From: Ulota crispa | Lineage: Eukaryota > Streptophyta > Bryopsida > Orthotrichales > Orthotrichaceae | Assembly (NCBI GenBank): GCA_963920765.1 | Contig: OY987249.1 | Coordinates: forward strand, 20,938,861 to 21,002,860 | Reading direction: 5' to 3' | DNA: 64,000 nt | In this document: positions 25,081 through 37,337 of the stretch, piece after piece | Layout of the letters: the number at the start of each line of letters is the position of its first letter | Numbering within the stretch: position 1 is the stretch's first letter | The notes under the pieces: model-generated | What the model was told of the DNA's origin: nothing | Databases searched by the model: none | What the model saw: the letters and a program-made list of their open reading frames with translations, nothing else | Made by a program: the position numbers and the translations under genes

Positions 25081-25919
25081 AGTACTTCAAAATACTTATA
25101 GAAATAGAATCTCTTAGATTGAATTAGAGTCCTTTAGGAATCTTTTTGTAAATCATCAAAATACTTTCAAAAAAACTATCACAATAGTTTAGGTTTTTTT
25201 TTTATATCTTTCTAAAATCTTTTTGGACCTCATTAAATTTTTTTGAAGTTTTAAAAAATAAAAGAAGTTTTCAAAAAAAAAGAATCTTTTAGAAGTTTGA
25301 GTGTACATTGACTAGTTTTATTTTCTTTACTTTTCACAATTTGGTTAGATTTAAACTTAGCAGCCTTTAAAGTCAAGTAAAAACATGACCATAATAACAA
25401 AAAACTCAACATTTTTTTGTTGATCTACATACTTTTGGACACAACTTCACTAATTCAACAAAATTTTATATAAAAAGTACAACATTTTGTTGTTTTAAAT
25501 ATCAAAATTTCTTTACAAACAAATATAAATGATGCTCCTCAATTCTTTGAAGAAATCATAAATGTCCCTTAAGGATTAAAAGTACCAAAAATATCTTTGT
25601 GTTACATGATAACCAAGTGTATAGTTTAATGCAAATTCTTACAAGAAACCAAAGGTGATTTTTATATTTCAAATAATACAAGGATATATTTAAAATTTCA
25701 AAATAGAAGAGTTTTTTTAATAATTTTCCAAAATAATAGGAGTATAATTGATATTCCTACAAAAAATAAGGACTATTTTTTATGTTTCACATATTTTTGG
25801 CGTAAACTTGATATTTTGAAAGACTTAAAGGGTATTTTTAGTATTTTTCCTTCTATTACTAACCAAATGAATTAAAAAAAAAACAATCTTATAAAATATT
25901 TTAATAAGCTTTAAAAGAT

Positions 25920-26332
25920 GGGAATTGATATGTGTACCACACCCTTCCAATTACTATACCACACCATGGGGTAAATTTTAGATTTCTACTATCAAAAAGC
26001 TGAATTTGAAAATTTTGGATTCAGATTTGGACTTAGAGACCATGGTATTGTCTAGAACCATAAAAAAAGTTGCAATTCAACAACCCCCAATGAAAAAGTT
26101 TAGTTAGGGAGAAAATTGTTAATTTTACTTTTGTTTGTAAAAAAAAGATAAGCTTTTTCATTGGGTGTTGTTGAATTGCAACTTTTTTTATGGTCCTAGA
26201 CAATACCATGGTCTCTTAGTCCAAGTTTGAATTCAAAATTCTCAAACTCAAATTTTTGATGGTAGAAATCTAAAATTTACCCCAAGGGTGTGGTACAGTA
26301 GTTCAAAGGGTGTGGTTCAAATATTAATGCCC
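25920..26332. mobile_element. Fold-back Mutator-like MITE with 9 bp TSD
   Basis: Two inverted arms of about 183 bp (25920-26103 and 26151-26332) surround a ~47 bp loop. Ends are GGG...CCC. The flanks TTAAAAGAT (25911-25919) and TTAAAAAAT (26333-26341) are a 9 bp target duplication with one mismatch. Long terminal inverted repeats plus a 9 bp duplication indicate the MULE superfamily. There is no coding capacity. It is nested in the CACTA element, so it inserted later. Confidence 0.88.
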
Positions 26333-26851
26333 TTAAAAAATATCCAAAACTATTCAAAAGTCAATAGAATTTTGATTTTATAATTGCAAGGATTTAATTT
26401 CGTAACTTTTCACGACATCATGTTATTTGAAGCTATCAAACTATGGAGGCTATTTTAACAAAATAAGGTTCTTTTTACAAAAAAACTAACACTAAAGAAT
26501 ATTTATTAATGAATCCAACCTTTGCCTGCAACAATCCTTATGAGATTTGTGAATTCCAAAAAAAAATTATAAACAAAATCAAAAGGATGGAAATAAACAC
26601 TTTTTTTAAAATTTCTAAACACCTTCTTTGATTTTAGCTCATAACTTTTGATAAAAAGATTGAAATCCAAAAAAAATTGTTGGAGGTGAAAGAAAAACAC
26701 ATTTACCAATTTTTCTTAGTTCTAAGTTTTTTGAAAAAAAGTCCTTTAATGGGCGGAAATAGCCTCCAAAGTCTACTGGATTACTAAAGACATGAACATT
26801 TAATGTACAAATAGAATTAAGATCCTAATGTATGCATGTGCATTTGCACAT

Positions 26852-26978
26852 TCTCTAGTGGTTTTGAGAATGTGCTAAGGTTGTGGAGTGTGAGAGGAGA
26901 GGTGGAGGGTTCAAACCCCGCTGTCGGCAGCTGCCCAAGAGTTCGTGCAGCTGCCCAAAAAGTTCGGGCAGCTGCCCA
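26852..26978 (+). mobile_element. SINE-like relic with GCAGCTGCCCA triplicate tail
   Basis: A box-A-like TCTCTAGTGGTTTTGAGAA and a box B GGTTCAAACCC (26908-26918) are spaced about 40 bp apart, as in tRNA-derived SINEs. Directly after box B come three tandem units of about 20 bp beginning GCAGCTGCCCA (26927, 26947, 26968). It sits in the right arm of the CACTA element. Confidence 0.55.
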
Positions 26979-27487
26979 TCCTCCTAAAAAGTTCACATTT
27001 TCGTAAAATAATAACAAATTCTATGAAAAAAAAATTTAAAAATGAAAAGAAATAGAATTGAACAACATAAAATACGTAGTAGAAATCAACAACAAATTAA
27101 CAGAAAACTGTAAGTAATCAACAGAAAATCAACAGAAAAGTACCCAAATCAACTTGACCAAATTCACAGAAAAAATCAACAGTTTTTGGTTGAAATTCTG
27201 TTAATTTTGTGCTGAATTTTCTACTAGTGGATGTTCCTCTACAACTTGAATTGTGGGACATGTTTACAAAGCTTTAATTTGCTTCAACTATTACAAGACT
27301 GTCAAAAGGGTTTTGAAGTGAAGGTCTAGATGGTTGCGTAAAAATAAGCAAAGTTAGTCTAGAGAATCCATACATTGTGTGCATTGCTATGCTTCACATC
27401 ATAATAAAATACACATACTAATACATATTGTTCAAATGTTTGTGTTCTCCTATTTGCAACACGTGCATAAATCATATTGTGCATATG

Positions 27488-27541
27488 ATTCCATACTGTG
27501 CGTATTATTCCATACCATGCGTCCTATTCCATACTTTGCGT
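27488..27541. repeat. 19 bp tandem repeat, three copies
   Basis: ATTCCATACTGTGCGT, ATTCCATACCATGCGT and ATTCCATACTTTGCGT follow at 19 bp spacing (27488, 27507, 27526). Not coding. Confidence 0.85.
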
Positions 27542-27797
27542 ACAATTTTGTACACAATATTTACAACTTCAAAAAGAAACACAATGTTGTTTTTTTTGCA
27601 AATCGTTTGGTCTTCCATGTTGTTATTTTCTAATACTAATATGCCATAGGTAGGTATCTAGACATATGAAACTTCCTATAACATGATATTGCAACAAGAG
27701 TTTTATAATGTCAAATACACACCCAACCCTAGTTAGTTCATGAAAACTCTACCAAACAAATGCATCATATTGGGCATGACAATAACAAGTTGATGCT

Positions 27798-29368
27798 TCA
27801 ATGAATTAGGGGATTTCCTTTGTCACGGCAGTGAGTGCTACCACACTTACAACAAAACGGAACTACAACATCTCCAATTGGCATTTCAAAATTACACCCA
27901 TAATCCCACTTCAACTCTTCCAATAGTGGAATATCCACTTGTGCAAAGAATGCAACATGGTAAACTCTTGGGTCCATGCAGCTCATTTTGATGGGCACGT
28001 CAATGAGGTTGGCATCTTCACATCTAAACAACAAGCAACCAATCTACTGAAATATTAAACACGTCATTTGCAAGAACTTGGAAAAAAACGTTTCAGCAGA
28101 TTTTTCTCCAATATCTAAAAGTTCTCCCCACAACTCTAGAATTCTTTCAAAACCATATGTTCAAACATAAATATACAATTCCTTACCATTAAATTTAGAG
28201 AGCACAATTAATAGAAAGTATACAAGTAGATACAAAGGAGAGAAACAAGACCGTTCACTGTCACAAATCCTGCTAGCAACTTACTAAAATAATTACATGA
28301 GTAAATTACAAAATATGCATAATCCACCTTTGATAATCCCAATTCTAATCAATTTTCCTAGCAAGGAAAAGAATCTTGAACCTTCTTCTAGTCTTAGGAA
28401 CGTCATGAATCATGAACCATAAACATACACAATAATAGTCACAACAAATGGAATTCATAATAAATAGGTATACGTATGTAAAATACCTATGGTTTAGAAA
28501 TCTACTAACATTTCCCCAAATAGTGTTGTATATGCACAATGCTGCATCATTGGTCACCACCAGCTTGGATTTCCAATCAATGTCAAGTGCTAGAGTGAAT
28601 GCCTTAGATTTCCCAAACTTTGCAAAAGCCCTCCGCTGCATGAGCTCTATGTTTGTAATTATCTCTCCTACATACTCAAAGACAAAAGTCTCCTTCCAAA
28701 TGTGCTTCTTCCCTTGTAGTCCCAACCCTTCTCTCCAGTCTAGAAACGTCAATGGGAATGCATAATCCCCTCTAAAAAACTCTATTTCCACCGCAACTGC
28801 AAAAGTCCTTGCACTCGTGAAGGAAAACCCTACTGATATGACTAGGGCATGCAAAACCTTCCCCCTCACAACATTTTACAGTGCAAAATACCATCTCCTC
28901 CTTCAAAACCTACTAAGTGTACATATCAATACATAGTTAGTACCAAGCGTACAAATCACTACACAATTATTACACAAGATAAATATTTGTACATGGCAAA
29001 TTAAAATAGAATGAATAGTGAGTTAGCAAAGATTGTAAATTGCTATGAAATTAGTGATGTTCTCACCTATTGTTTAGGACAAAACTCTATAGACGACCTT
29101 GTTTATCAAATGCCAAGCACAAGCACAAAAGGTACTTCACCGCACAGCAGCATGCATGCCTACAACAAGCACACTCACCACATTGGCAAGAAGCGGGGGA
29201 TTCCATTTTCATTTCAGCCAGCTTCTCAGATGTAGCTGTAGATAGCTTGGACTGATGACAGTAATTAAATTCTTCTAAAGCATGGGATTCCATACTTGGC
29301 ACACACATCGTGATTGGAACTCTTTCCAATTTGTTGGACAAGTCTTGTGCATCATACCACAATTGTTC
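27798..29368 (-). pseudogene. SUVR-type SET-domain histone methyltransferase exons
   Basis: Exon 29368-29067 has a pre-SET-like Cys cluster (CQCGECACCRHACCC) and AFDKQGRL. Exon ~28912-28487 has ECKDFCSCGGN, then a stop where SUVR proteins read NRVVQRG (here NRVF*RG, TAG), a frame change near 28745, and the SET core FEYVGEIITNIEL, LALDIDWKSK, ALCIYNTIWGN and RFLNH. The next exon (28023-27798) gives RCEDANLIDVPI, YHVAFF, EELKWDYG and the post-SET CKCGSTHCRDKG. The intron 28486-28024 has a GTATTT donor and TTTAG acceptor in phase 2, joining NHR to CEDANL exactly as the family requires. The catalytic NHRC and WDYG motifs survive. The family methylates histone H3 (mostly K9) on silenced chromatin. 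Upstream exons on the same strand may belong to the same gene. Confidence 0.85.
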
Positions 29369-29698
29369 CTAGAGACAGAAATCCAACTTCAAGAATATGT
29401 AAGCTTGTAGTGGCAGATCTAATAGTCTTGATGAACGGAATTGCAAACTAATCATTAAAGAGGGCGAGAAGGTGGATCTTGGCCCAATTCACTAGTGCTA
29501 ATTTGCTCACTTTGGGTCTTATTTGTTTGGGCTTCTTATTCTTTTGGTTCCCCATATTTGTAGAACTTTGTTTCCTCCCCCTAATTTTCAAAGAAAACCA
29601 CACATGTCATATAATTGCACATATTGCATGTATCTTGTGAGCATAAGAAGAGTACATAAAATGGCAAAGCTCTCAAACAATATCTTACCCAGATCTTG

Positions 29699-32600
29699 TT
29701 GGGTATTGTGGTGGTTCAACAACCTCATTTGCCCCTTCTCCTACAGCGACTTTTGCCTCCACTCCCTCTCTAGGGGTTTTGTCATCCACCTTTTCTTTGG
29801 TAATAGCACCTTCTCTCTCTCCAACTCTAGCAGTACCAATACCTTCTCTTCTAACTCCACCAATGGTTTGATCACCAACACCCCATGTGCCTTCACTGGC
29901 TTCTCCAACACCTCCCTCACTGAGCGTTACTACGCACTGGGTTGCTAGTTCCGCAGTGGCTTCAACCGCCCCCTCTTTGCCAGAGTGTTCTCCATTAGAG
30001 CAACAAGCACCATCACCATGCACCTTGTGATTACCATCCTAGTCCTTATTGGTAACTCCTGCTTCTTGATTGAAACGGCTTACACATTCCACATAGAACC
30101 AAGTGTACAAGTTTGTACACAAACAACATTTTCTTGGATTGCTTCTACATTCCAAAAAGAAAAAATTCACAAATTTGTATAGTTTCTTACAAATGTATAG
30201 TAATTTGATTGTAAACACAATAATTGTACAATATTTGAACCAAACATACATCTCTCCATTACACCTTACAATTCAAATAGAACACATCTTTATACTTGTT
30301 CAACTTTGTACATTTGGCACATATTCCTTGAAGATGTAATACCTATCAAATATGGCATATTTCTATTAAGCTTCATGTGTGGGTGTTGATCTAAGTCTCT
30401 TTGTTGAACTCCCCCTGCATCCCAAGAGACACTTGTACATCCCAACAAACACATATGAATTATTTGTAGAATTTATGTTACACATTTACATCTCTATTAA
30501 AATATACAAATACAAAAACATTGTATGAGAGAGTATATAATAGGGAAGGTTAGAGAATCATACCCAAATGTGTGTAGGCTTGATTTTTGAATTGCTCTAG
30601 TACATTCCTCACAACTAATACAAAAAGAGTCATGATAGCCCTGCACCACAAATTTACCTCCACCTTCTTTGGTACTGGCTAAAGTGAATGGAAGTGTCTC
30701 CATCCTACATTCCAACATACCAAATTGTCAACCTATTATGCAATGTACTTTGGTGATTATGCATCACAAACACAAAAAAATCATCAAATAAATTAGAGAT
30801 CTGAAAATAGTACCCAGTTGCTATTTGTGTAGGAGGTATTGCTAGTCCTACTAATGTTGCCTGCGCTTGCTTTTGTAGCGTCAATGGAGGTTCCAACTCT
30901 CTGCTAGTGTGGTTGTCATGAACCTGCTCTTTATTGCTATCTATTCCTAGCGGAGAATTTCCTCTCCCTACTTCTCCATCCAAGGAACCAAGCCTTGCAC
31001 CCAAACATGAATTTTCAATTCAGTACAACATATTTGTATATAGTTTGGATACAAAAATACCAACATGTTATTGGTCAAGGTACAAAATGTACAAATTTGT
31101 GCAATATGTACATCTATATTGTACAAATTGTACAATCTAGATAAGAACAAAACATATTGCAAAATTCCACACCAACAATGTAAATACTAGCAACACCTAA
31201 ATTTCTACAAATTGTCCTAATAATACTACAAGAGATACAACAAGCAGGAGTACATTGAATATGAAGTACAAAGTAGGGAACCCATAAACAAACGCAGTTA
31301 AAACATATCCAAAACATTACCAATGCGTACAAACTTGAAATTCAAAACTAAAGACAATACAATTGGAAGGGTAGTGGTAAACATATAGTACAAATCCATA
31401 ATCTTCAAAGTCTCTTTTGGTAACAACATACAAGAAATACTAAAAAACTATACAAACAAGACATATATAGCATGATACAAACAATACAATGAGTATTATA
31501 GAAACTACATTTTCAAATTCCAAGCAGCACAAACCACCTAAACCTCACAAATCTATAAATTGCTTTCACCACATGTACCAATTAATACATATGTGTACAA
31601 ATCATAACGCAGTTGTATAATATCACCTTTTTTGTTGGTGGCTGCTCTAAATTGTTGGATGGCTATACAAAATTTGGTTGCTGCATTGCTCCTATCTGCT
31701 AATCCTCCAATGATAGTAGTTTTACACTTTGCATTCAAGTTTGTCCATTCTTCACTCCCACCTCCAAGACGTCCACAGCCACGTACACCCCTCCAACCAA
31801 AGCTCATGATCCATTCATTGGGCTAAGCTTTTTTACAATCCACTGTAGAGCATTCTATGCCTTCACTGAAATTCACTAATGCACACCATGGGTGATATAA
31901 GTGTCTACATGCAAAGACAACCATCTCAAAATGGAGGAAGGGAAAAGCGCATAGAGCACACAAAGATTCTTCTCCGCTGCCTTTTTCACATGAGCCGTAC
32001 ACCATCAGTAAGGGTTGCAAGTAGAACCCGCACAATGCACGCCCCAAATAAGCATGCTCCTCCTGTAAAGCACAAACCTGCATCTGCATCTACAGAACTT
32101 GGTGTTGCTCAAGTCTCAAAATCTCTTCTTTGGTGGAGATGGACTTTTCCAACTTCTTCACTGTGTTCTATATGCCAAGTACTAAATTCTTGTATGCATC
32201 CACCTTCTCCTTCAACTTCAAGTTCACCATTTTAGTTGTTGATGCACTTACCTACTTCTCAAACGCTTTCAGCTTCACCTTCATGATCTTCAGTGTCCCT
32301 TTGTGATGATTTAAACTCTCATTGTGTTTTTCCTTTGCTATAGAAGACTCCCACTTAGCATCCAACAAAGCCTCAAGCTCTAGGTTCTCCACCACCAACA
32401 ACGGCCCCAAATACTCAAATCTGGATTTACATTCCTCCTCCTCCAACACTATTCCTCCCATTGAGCTCCCATTCCCCTTGCAAATCTCCAATTATAGCTC
32501 TCTTCTGTCCACATGAAGTTTTTGCCAGGTTTGTTGACCCACCTTTCCTAGTTCCTTCACCGTTTCTTTCATCTTATTCATCTTTTGCAATCAAATGACA

Positions 32601-33453
32601 TTTCTCTCATGATTAGAGCGCTGAGTCTTGTTTGTGGCTTCTCCATAAGCAACCCAATTCACCGATATGTTTTCATTCTCCAAAATGATCCCCCTTGCCA
32701 TCTTATGCGGAAGCAAAGATCAAGGAACTCCTTGTTGATATAGCGCTCGTAGGAGGTCTTTGATCCTAGTTTGGACCCTTTGTGACTTCACTTCCTTCCA
32801 ACTATATCCATAGCGTCAGTCTTTCCCCACAGGCTTCCCAAATAAAGCAACGCATTTCTTGTCGTCAAAAGGTTTGCCTTGCCACTTTGTTAAGCAATTT
32901 GGCAAGTGGCCTTTGTCCTTCAATCTCTACTTGTTCACAAAATTTTCTCTGGTGAGTAATGGTGGTAGATCGAAGAGCTTCTCCAACTCTTTGTCAACAT
33001 CCAACTCCAACTCGTTGCCCTCCTTGCAGCTGTTGCTGCCCTCACCCTCCTCACTTGCCTCGGCCCCCTCGTCCCCCCACCCCCCTTGCTATTGTCGCTG
33101 GACTCATCCCCCTTGCTCCCCTTGCTATCATCACTACCATTGCTGCTATCGGCCTCCTTGCTGCCCTCGGCCCCCTCACTTCCATTGGCCCCCTTGCTGC
33201 CCTTGGCCCCCTTGCTGCCATCGCTGCCCTCAACCTTCTCACCCCCTTCACCCTCCTTGCCCTCCTTGATTTCCTTGCCGTCCCCTTTTTATGCATCTAT
33301 GAGGGCATCATCTTGCACTGCATCTACCACAGACTGCTGCTCTTGAGTAGCACTACTACTTCCATTACCACTGCGTAGGTTGAATAAGAAATTTGCCCTT
33401 TGCAATTGAGTCCACTTTACCAAGGCAGACCCTTTTCCCCTAACTTTTGTCAT
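29699..33453 (-). pseudogene. Acidic/coiled-coil RING-like gene (gene A), 5' exons
   Basis: An ATG at 33453 starts MTKVRGKGSALVKWTQLQRA, followed by a GSKGA-type acidic/lysine tract (33240-33050), DKELEKLFDLPPLL, and a long frame 32491-31627 with a coiled coil. Then comes a RING-like finger, CALC...ACRHLYHPWCA...ECSTVDC (C-x2-C-x11-C-x-H-x2-H-x2-C-x11-C-x4-C). Exon boundaries: donor GTGATA at 31626; exon 30993-30814 (donor GTACTA); exon 30704-30564 (acceptor AATGTAG, donor GTATGA; CISCEEC); exon 30023-29699 (Glu/Gly-rich, donor GTAAGA). All face the SUVR exons downstream with no obvious terminator between, so a single RING-SET gene is possible but unproven. All four stops in 32491-31627 are TAG. 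The finger is closely related to that of gene B (42.0-44.5 kb). Confidence 0.6.
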
Positions 33454-35031
33454 TTCTTGCCCTAAAGTGGTGTTTATGCATACAATTAGAGCATAAACAA
33501 AATGACAAAAAACAATCTCCTACAAATCTAAATCCTAAACCTAAAACGTTATCTTGTAGAGGAAAAATGCATAAAAGAAGTGCAAGTTCAGTGAAAATAC
33601 GCAGTAGTACAACAAATTCATAGTGAAGGAGAGACATGAGGCAGTCAAGGCTCACTCAAATTTTTGTGAAACGAGTATTGAACATCCAGAATTAGTACAA
33701 CAAGTACAAAAGTTGTACAACAAAGGTGGGGAATAACTACACAAGTGACTATAGAACATGTAGAAATTTTACTTAGAGTAGAATTGGGAAGTGGGTTGCC
33801 CAATAGCTTCCTCTATACCCCAAATTTTGGAGTTACATTTTTCATGTGATTGAAAAAAAGAAAAAAAAAACTATGAGATGGAGATCTAAGCCCTAAACGC
33901 AAAGAATTATCTTTAAGAGGGAAAAAATAGAACAGCAATGCAAGACACAACCTAATAGTACATCAAAATGAAATGTAAGGGTTTTTGCAAAATAATGAAC
34001 GCGCACCGGAAAATGAGTTTTACACCTCCAAAAACAATATGAAAAAAATCCTACGCACAGCACTTACTCAAACAAATGGTTTCACCAAGATGGACAGCCT
34101 TCATGCACTTCAATTCCTTCCTTCCAACCTTGTTTGATTCCACAACTTAATGATTTCCTTGGTCCTTGAAGAAAATTGCACCCTAAAACAAAAGCACCAC
34201 CATGACGTTAATTGCAATAAACTAGCAGAGTTGCTCAAGTACTTAGGAATCCAATGCGTGTTCACTCCCTCAACTAATGTTTTGACACAAGTAAATCCAC
34301 CCTAAGTCAAGTAGGAAATAAACGCCCACTGAGATGGCTCTGCACTAATTGTAGCATTGTCCAATACAAAAGCAAAACAAAATACATTGAAGTGGAAAAT
34401 GAAGGTTGCTAGAGCAAAACAATGGCACAAGGCAAAAGAAAATGTAGCTGACTTTCTTGCACGGAGTGGCAGCAATTCTTTAGCGCAAGGTGTAGCAACC
34501 TCTAAGCTTGCCGATTTACCAAATCCTCCACTTGTAACTTTCTCTATTCAGTATTTGCAAATTATTCACAACTGTAGGGATTGTAAACAAAGAAAGCTTT
34601 GAAATGAACAACAACATTGCAAAACACAAAGGCTGAAAACAAAAGCCACTCTTTTTGAAAGAACGCTCTCCAACTTAGCAAACTCTCATCAATCATTGGT
34701 TGTCGTTGGATTGCAAACCGAGTATCACCAATCACCTCACATGTGGACGTCACATGATTGGATTCCCAATCGGGTATCAATAGTTGCATCATGAATGGAC
34801 ATGACAAGTTGACTCTAAGAAACACGCCAAATTAATTACCACAATTCAAAGCAAGGAAATAATGTAAATTATGTACACTAGAACTTATTATGACTTTTCC
34901 AAATGATGCATTCAAATTTTTAAATAAATTTTACTGGTTAATTTTCAAGTGAAAACACTTTATATGAAGTAACATGTGTAATTATTCTTATGCAATGAAA
35001 CATTGACAAACAAGAAGTAAAAGATCTAAGC
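33454..35031. other. 5' flank of gene A and unassigned DNA
   Basis: The part next to 33453 should hold the gene A promoter. I see no TATA box I trust. An open frame at 34357-34602 (+) is lysine-rich and unrecognised. No other gene seen. Confidence 0.4.
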
Positions 35032-35388
35032 ATTCTAATTCTTTTAAAAAAGAAATGGAAACTAGTAATGATAAAAAATGGTGTTATTCTTTTTATATAA
35101 GAAATACTCATTGATAATTAACCAAATAAATGGGTGCTATTCTATTATAATATTAAAAAAGGTACATGTGTGTGTCCATGTGTGTATTGGTTTGATGAAC
35201 CCATTTTTAGTTTAATTTTCACTTAAAAATAAAGTGGAATGCAAATAAAATAACTAAATATAGAGTAGAGTACATGTTCAACCAAAGTGTAAAACTTGGA
35301 CAAAGTAAAATTGCAAAACTTATAAATGGAATTAAAAGTGCAAGAGTTATGAATGAATTACTTTAAATTTAAATCTTAACCTATGCTA

Positions 35389-35456
35389 AATGGATGCTAA
35401 GTGGATGCAAATTGGATGCTACATGGATGCTACATGGATGCTCAATAGATGCTAAA
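35389..35456. repeat. 11 bp tandem repeat (TGGATGCTAMA), six copies
   Basis: Six consecutive units of TGGATGCTAAG/TGGATGCTACA type, period 11 bp, with few mismatches. Confidence 0.9.
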
Positions 35457-36692
35457 AGGAATCTATGTTTATATAAGTTTATAAACTCACTCGACTTTGC
35501 TCAATGGACTTAGAAACTTGTATTCTTATAAAGATACACTCAATCATAATAAGGTAATAAAATCCATATTCTTATTTTATATTTTTGAAATATGAAACAT
35601 AATATAATGAAGAGAAAAGAAGGATGTTCTTGATCTTACAAAAATATTATTCATTCAAACTAAACCAAACTAATGAATGCTGATTCTTCTTCTAAAGAAT
35701 ACACTAAACCAAAATAATGAATGGAATGTTGCTCTTTTCTTTGTAATGGAAATACACAACTACACTAAACGTAAAAAATCTATATTCTCATTCTTATATA
35801 GAAAATACCAAACCGTGTTACAGAAATAATAGCCAATGCTTTTATTATCAAATCAAAAATAATCATTTGTAATATAATGAAATAACGGATATTTTTATTC
35901 TCTAGGAAAAAAATAGAAATATAATGTAATAAGAAAAATTCCTAACTATTCTCATAAGAGAAGTACTCAATTATAATAGTGAAAACAATTGGTATTCTTA
36001 TGCTTAAAAAAAAACTGAAAACATGATAATAGATGAAAATGGGTGTTCATATTCTTCTTAAACAAAACAAACAAATTGTAATGATGAAAAATAGTATGTA
36101 TTAATATTTGTGGAAAAATTATATGCAAGAACATTAAAATGAAAATAAAAAATGTTCTTATTATTATGAAAGAATGTTTCATCAATAATGAATCTAAAAA
36201 ATGCATATTCTTATTAAAACAAAAGAAATACTTTACTTTAAAACATTAAAAGATTGGGTTTTTTTTATAAAGAGGATATTGAAACAAAAGAAAAGCAAAA
36301 TCAAACCCATGTTACCTTAAGGTAACCTCACGGTGCAAGTTTAACCTCAGTCCAGACATGTTTGATATCCCATCCCAAATGGCCCCTCCATTTCTCCTTC
36401 TAGATGTTTTTATATTTGTAAAGAGAATTCATAGAAAAATTAAACCAAATATTGATTCATGAACATTATTATTCTCATAAAGTGAATACTAAATGAAAGT
36501 ATTAAATAAAACTAGTGGTATCATTCTTGTAAGGAATATACCATTTAACCATAATTTAGAAATGATGAGGAAAACAAACTAGTATTCTTCATTTTACATT
36601 TATATTAAAGAAAGACTCATTTGATTCCCTATACCCAAATAATGGGTATTCATATTCTTCTTAACTCCTAAAAGACACAACATGCCACTGCA

Positions 36693-36905
36693 ACCAATGG
36701 AATACAAGATGTTTTTCTTGTATTTGGATTAAATTCTCACCTTTACTACATTTGAGATCAACAAAGTTGGAGAATAGATCAAAGCCGTTGAAGGGACCTA
36801 CTAGACATTCCAAATTAAAACTTCATTTTAGTAGCAAATGCCAATCATACGGCACCATATATATTATGCCCTAAGGTCCCTTAAGTACTCAAGAAATTAA
36901 CAAAT
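36693..36905. repeat. Dispersed repeat R2, copy 2
   Basis: This is homologous to 9240-9450 in the same orientation (TTGTATTTGGAT, TTTGAGATCAACAAAG, ATAGATCAAAGCCGTT, GTAGCAAATGCCAAT). It is inserted in the AT-rich array. Non-coding. Confidence 0.6.
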
Positions 36906-37337
36906 AATAATAATGAGAAATAGTAGGTTTTTTTTTTATAGAAAATATGTAATACTTAGAGACATTGAAATGGAAAAATAGGGTACTTCTATTTTTATAA
37001 AAGAAAATCATCAATTATGAAACAAAACAATGCATATCGATATTCTTATCAAATAGTACTCAACCATAATAAACAATACATACTATTTTTTTATAATTAT
37101 AAAAGAATGATACATGAAAAATTAAAAATTAATAATGAATGTTCTCATTCAACAAAGAAAATATTTAACATTAATAAAAGTTATGGTTGCTTTTATTTTT
37201 ATGAATAAAACATTTAAAAATAATAATCAATGCAAAAATGTTATTCTTTTAAAAAAACATCAATCCATGATAAGAGGTGTTTATAATTCATAATTTTTAA
37301 TATTATATGATAAAGAAAGAAAACTAATTTTATTCTT

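Larger units (their letters stand above)
24205..27229. mobile_element. Non-autonomous CACTA element, 3.0 kb, GAT target duplication
   Basis: The left end CACTAGTAGAAAA (24205) and right end TTTTCTACTAGTG (to 27229) are inverted repeats flanked by a 3 bp direct duplication, GAT (24202-24204 and 27230-27232). This is the hallmark of CACTA/En-Spm insertion. Subterminal AATCAACAGAAAA and TTGTTGATTTGG motifs recur at both ends, as expected for transposase binding sites. There is no transposase frame. Inside are a decamer array, a Mutator-like fold-back element and a SINE relic. It interrupts the coiled-coil exon of gene D. A second copy in reverse orientation ends at 40052. Confidence 0.92.
35032..37325. 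repeat. AT-rich degenerate satellite-like array, left part
   Basis: Very AT-rich DNA in which a block like ATACTCAATTATAATA, then ATGAAAAA and GGTATTCTTAT, recurs every ~60-120 bp (for example near 35100, 35540, 35960, 36140, 36500, 37060). Units are too diverged for a fixed period by eye. The same block pattern resumes at 40115, after an insertion. Confidence 0.55.

Noticed and set aside
32859..33378. Pro/Leu/Ala-rich plus-strand and Arg-rich minus-strand open frames
   Set aside because: They are other-frame shadows of the GSKGA tract in gene A, which has the matching ATG, upstream codons and downstream exons in its own frame.
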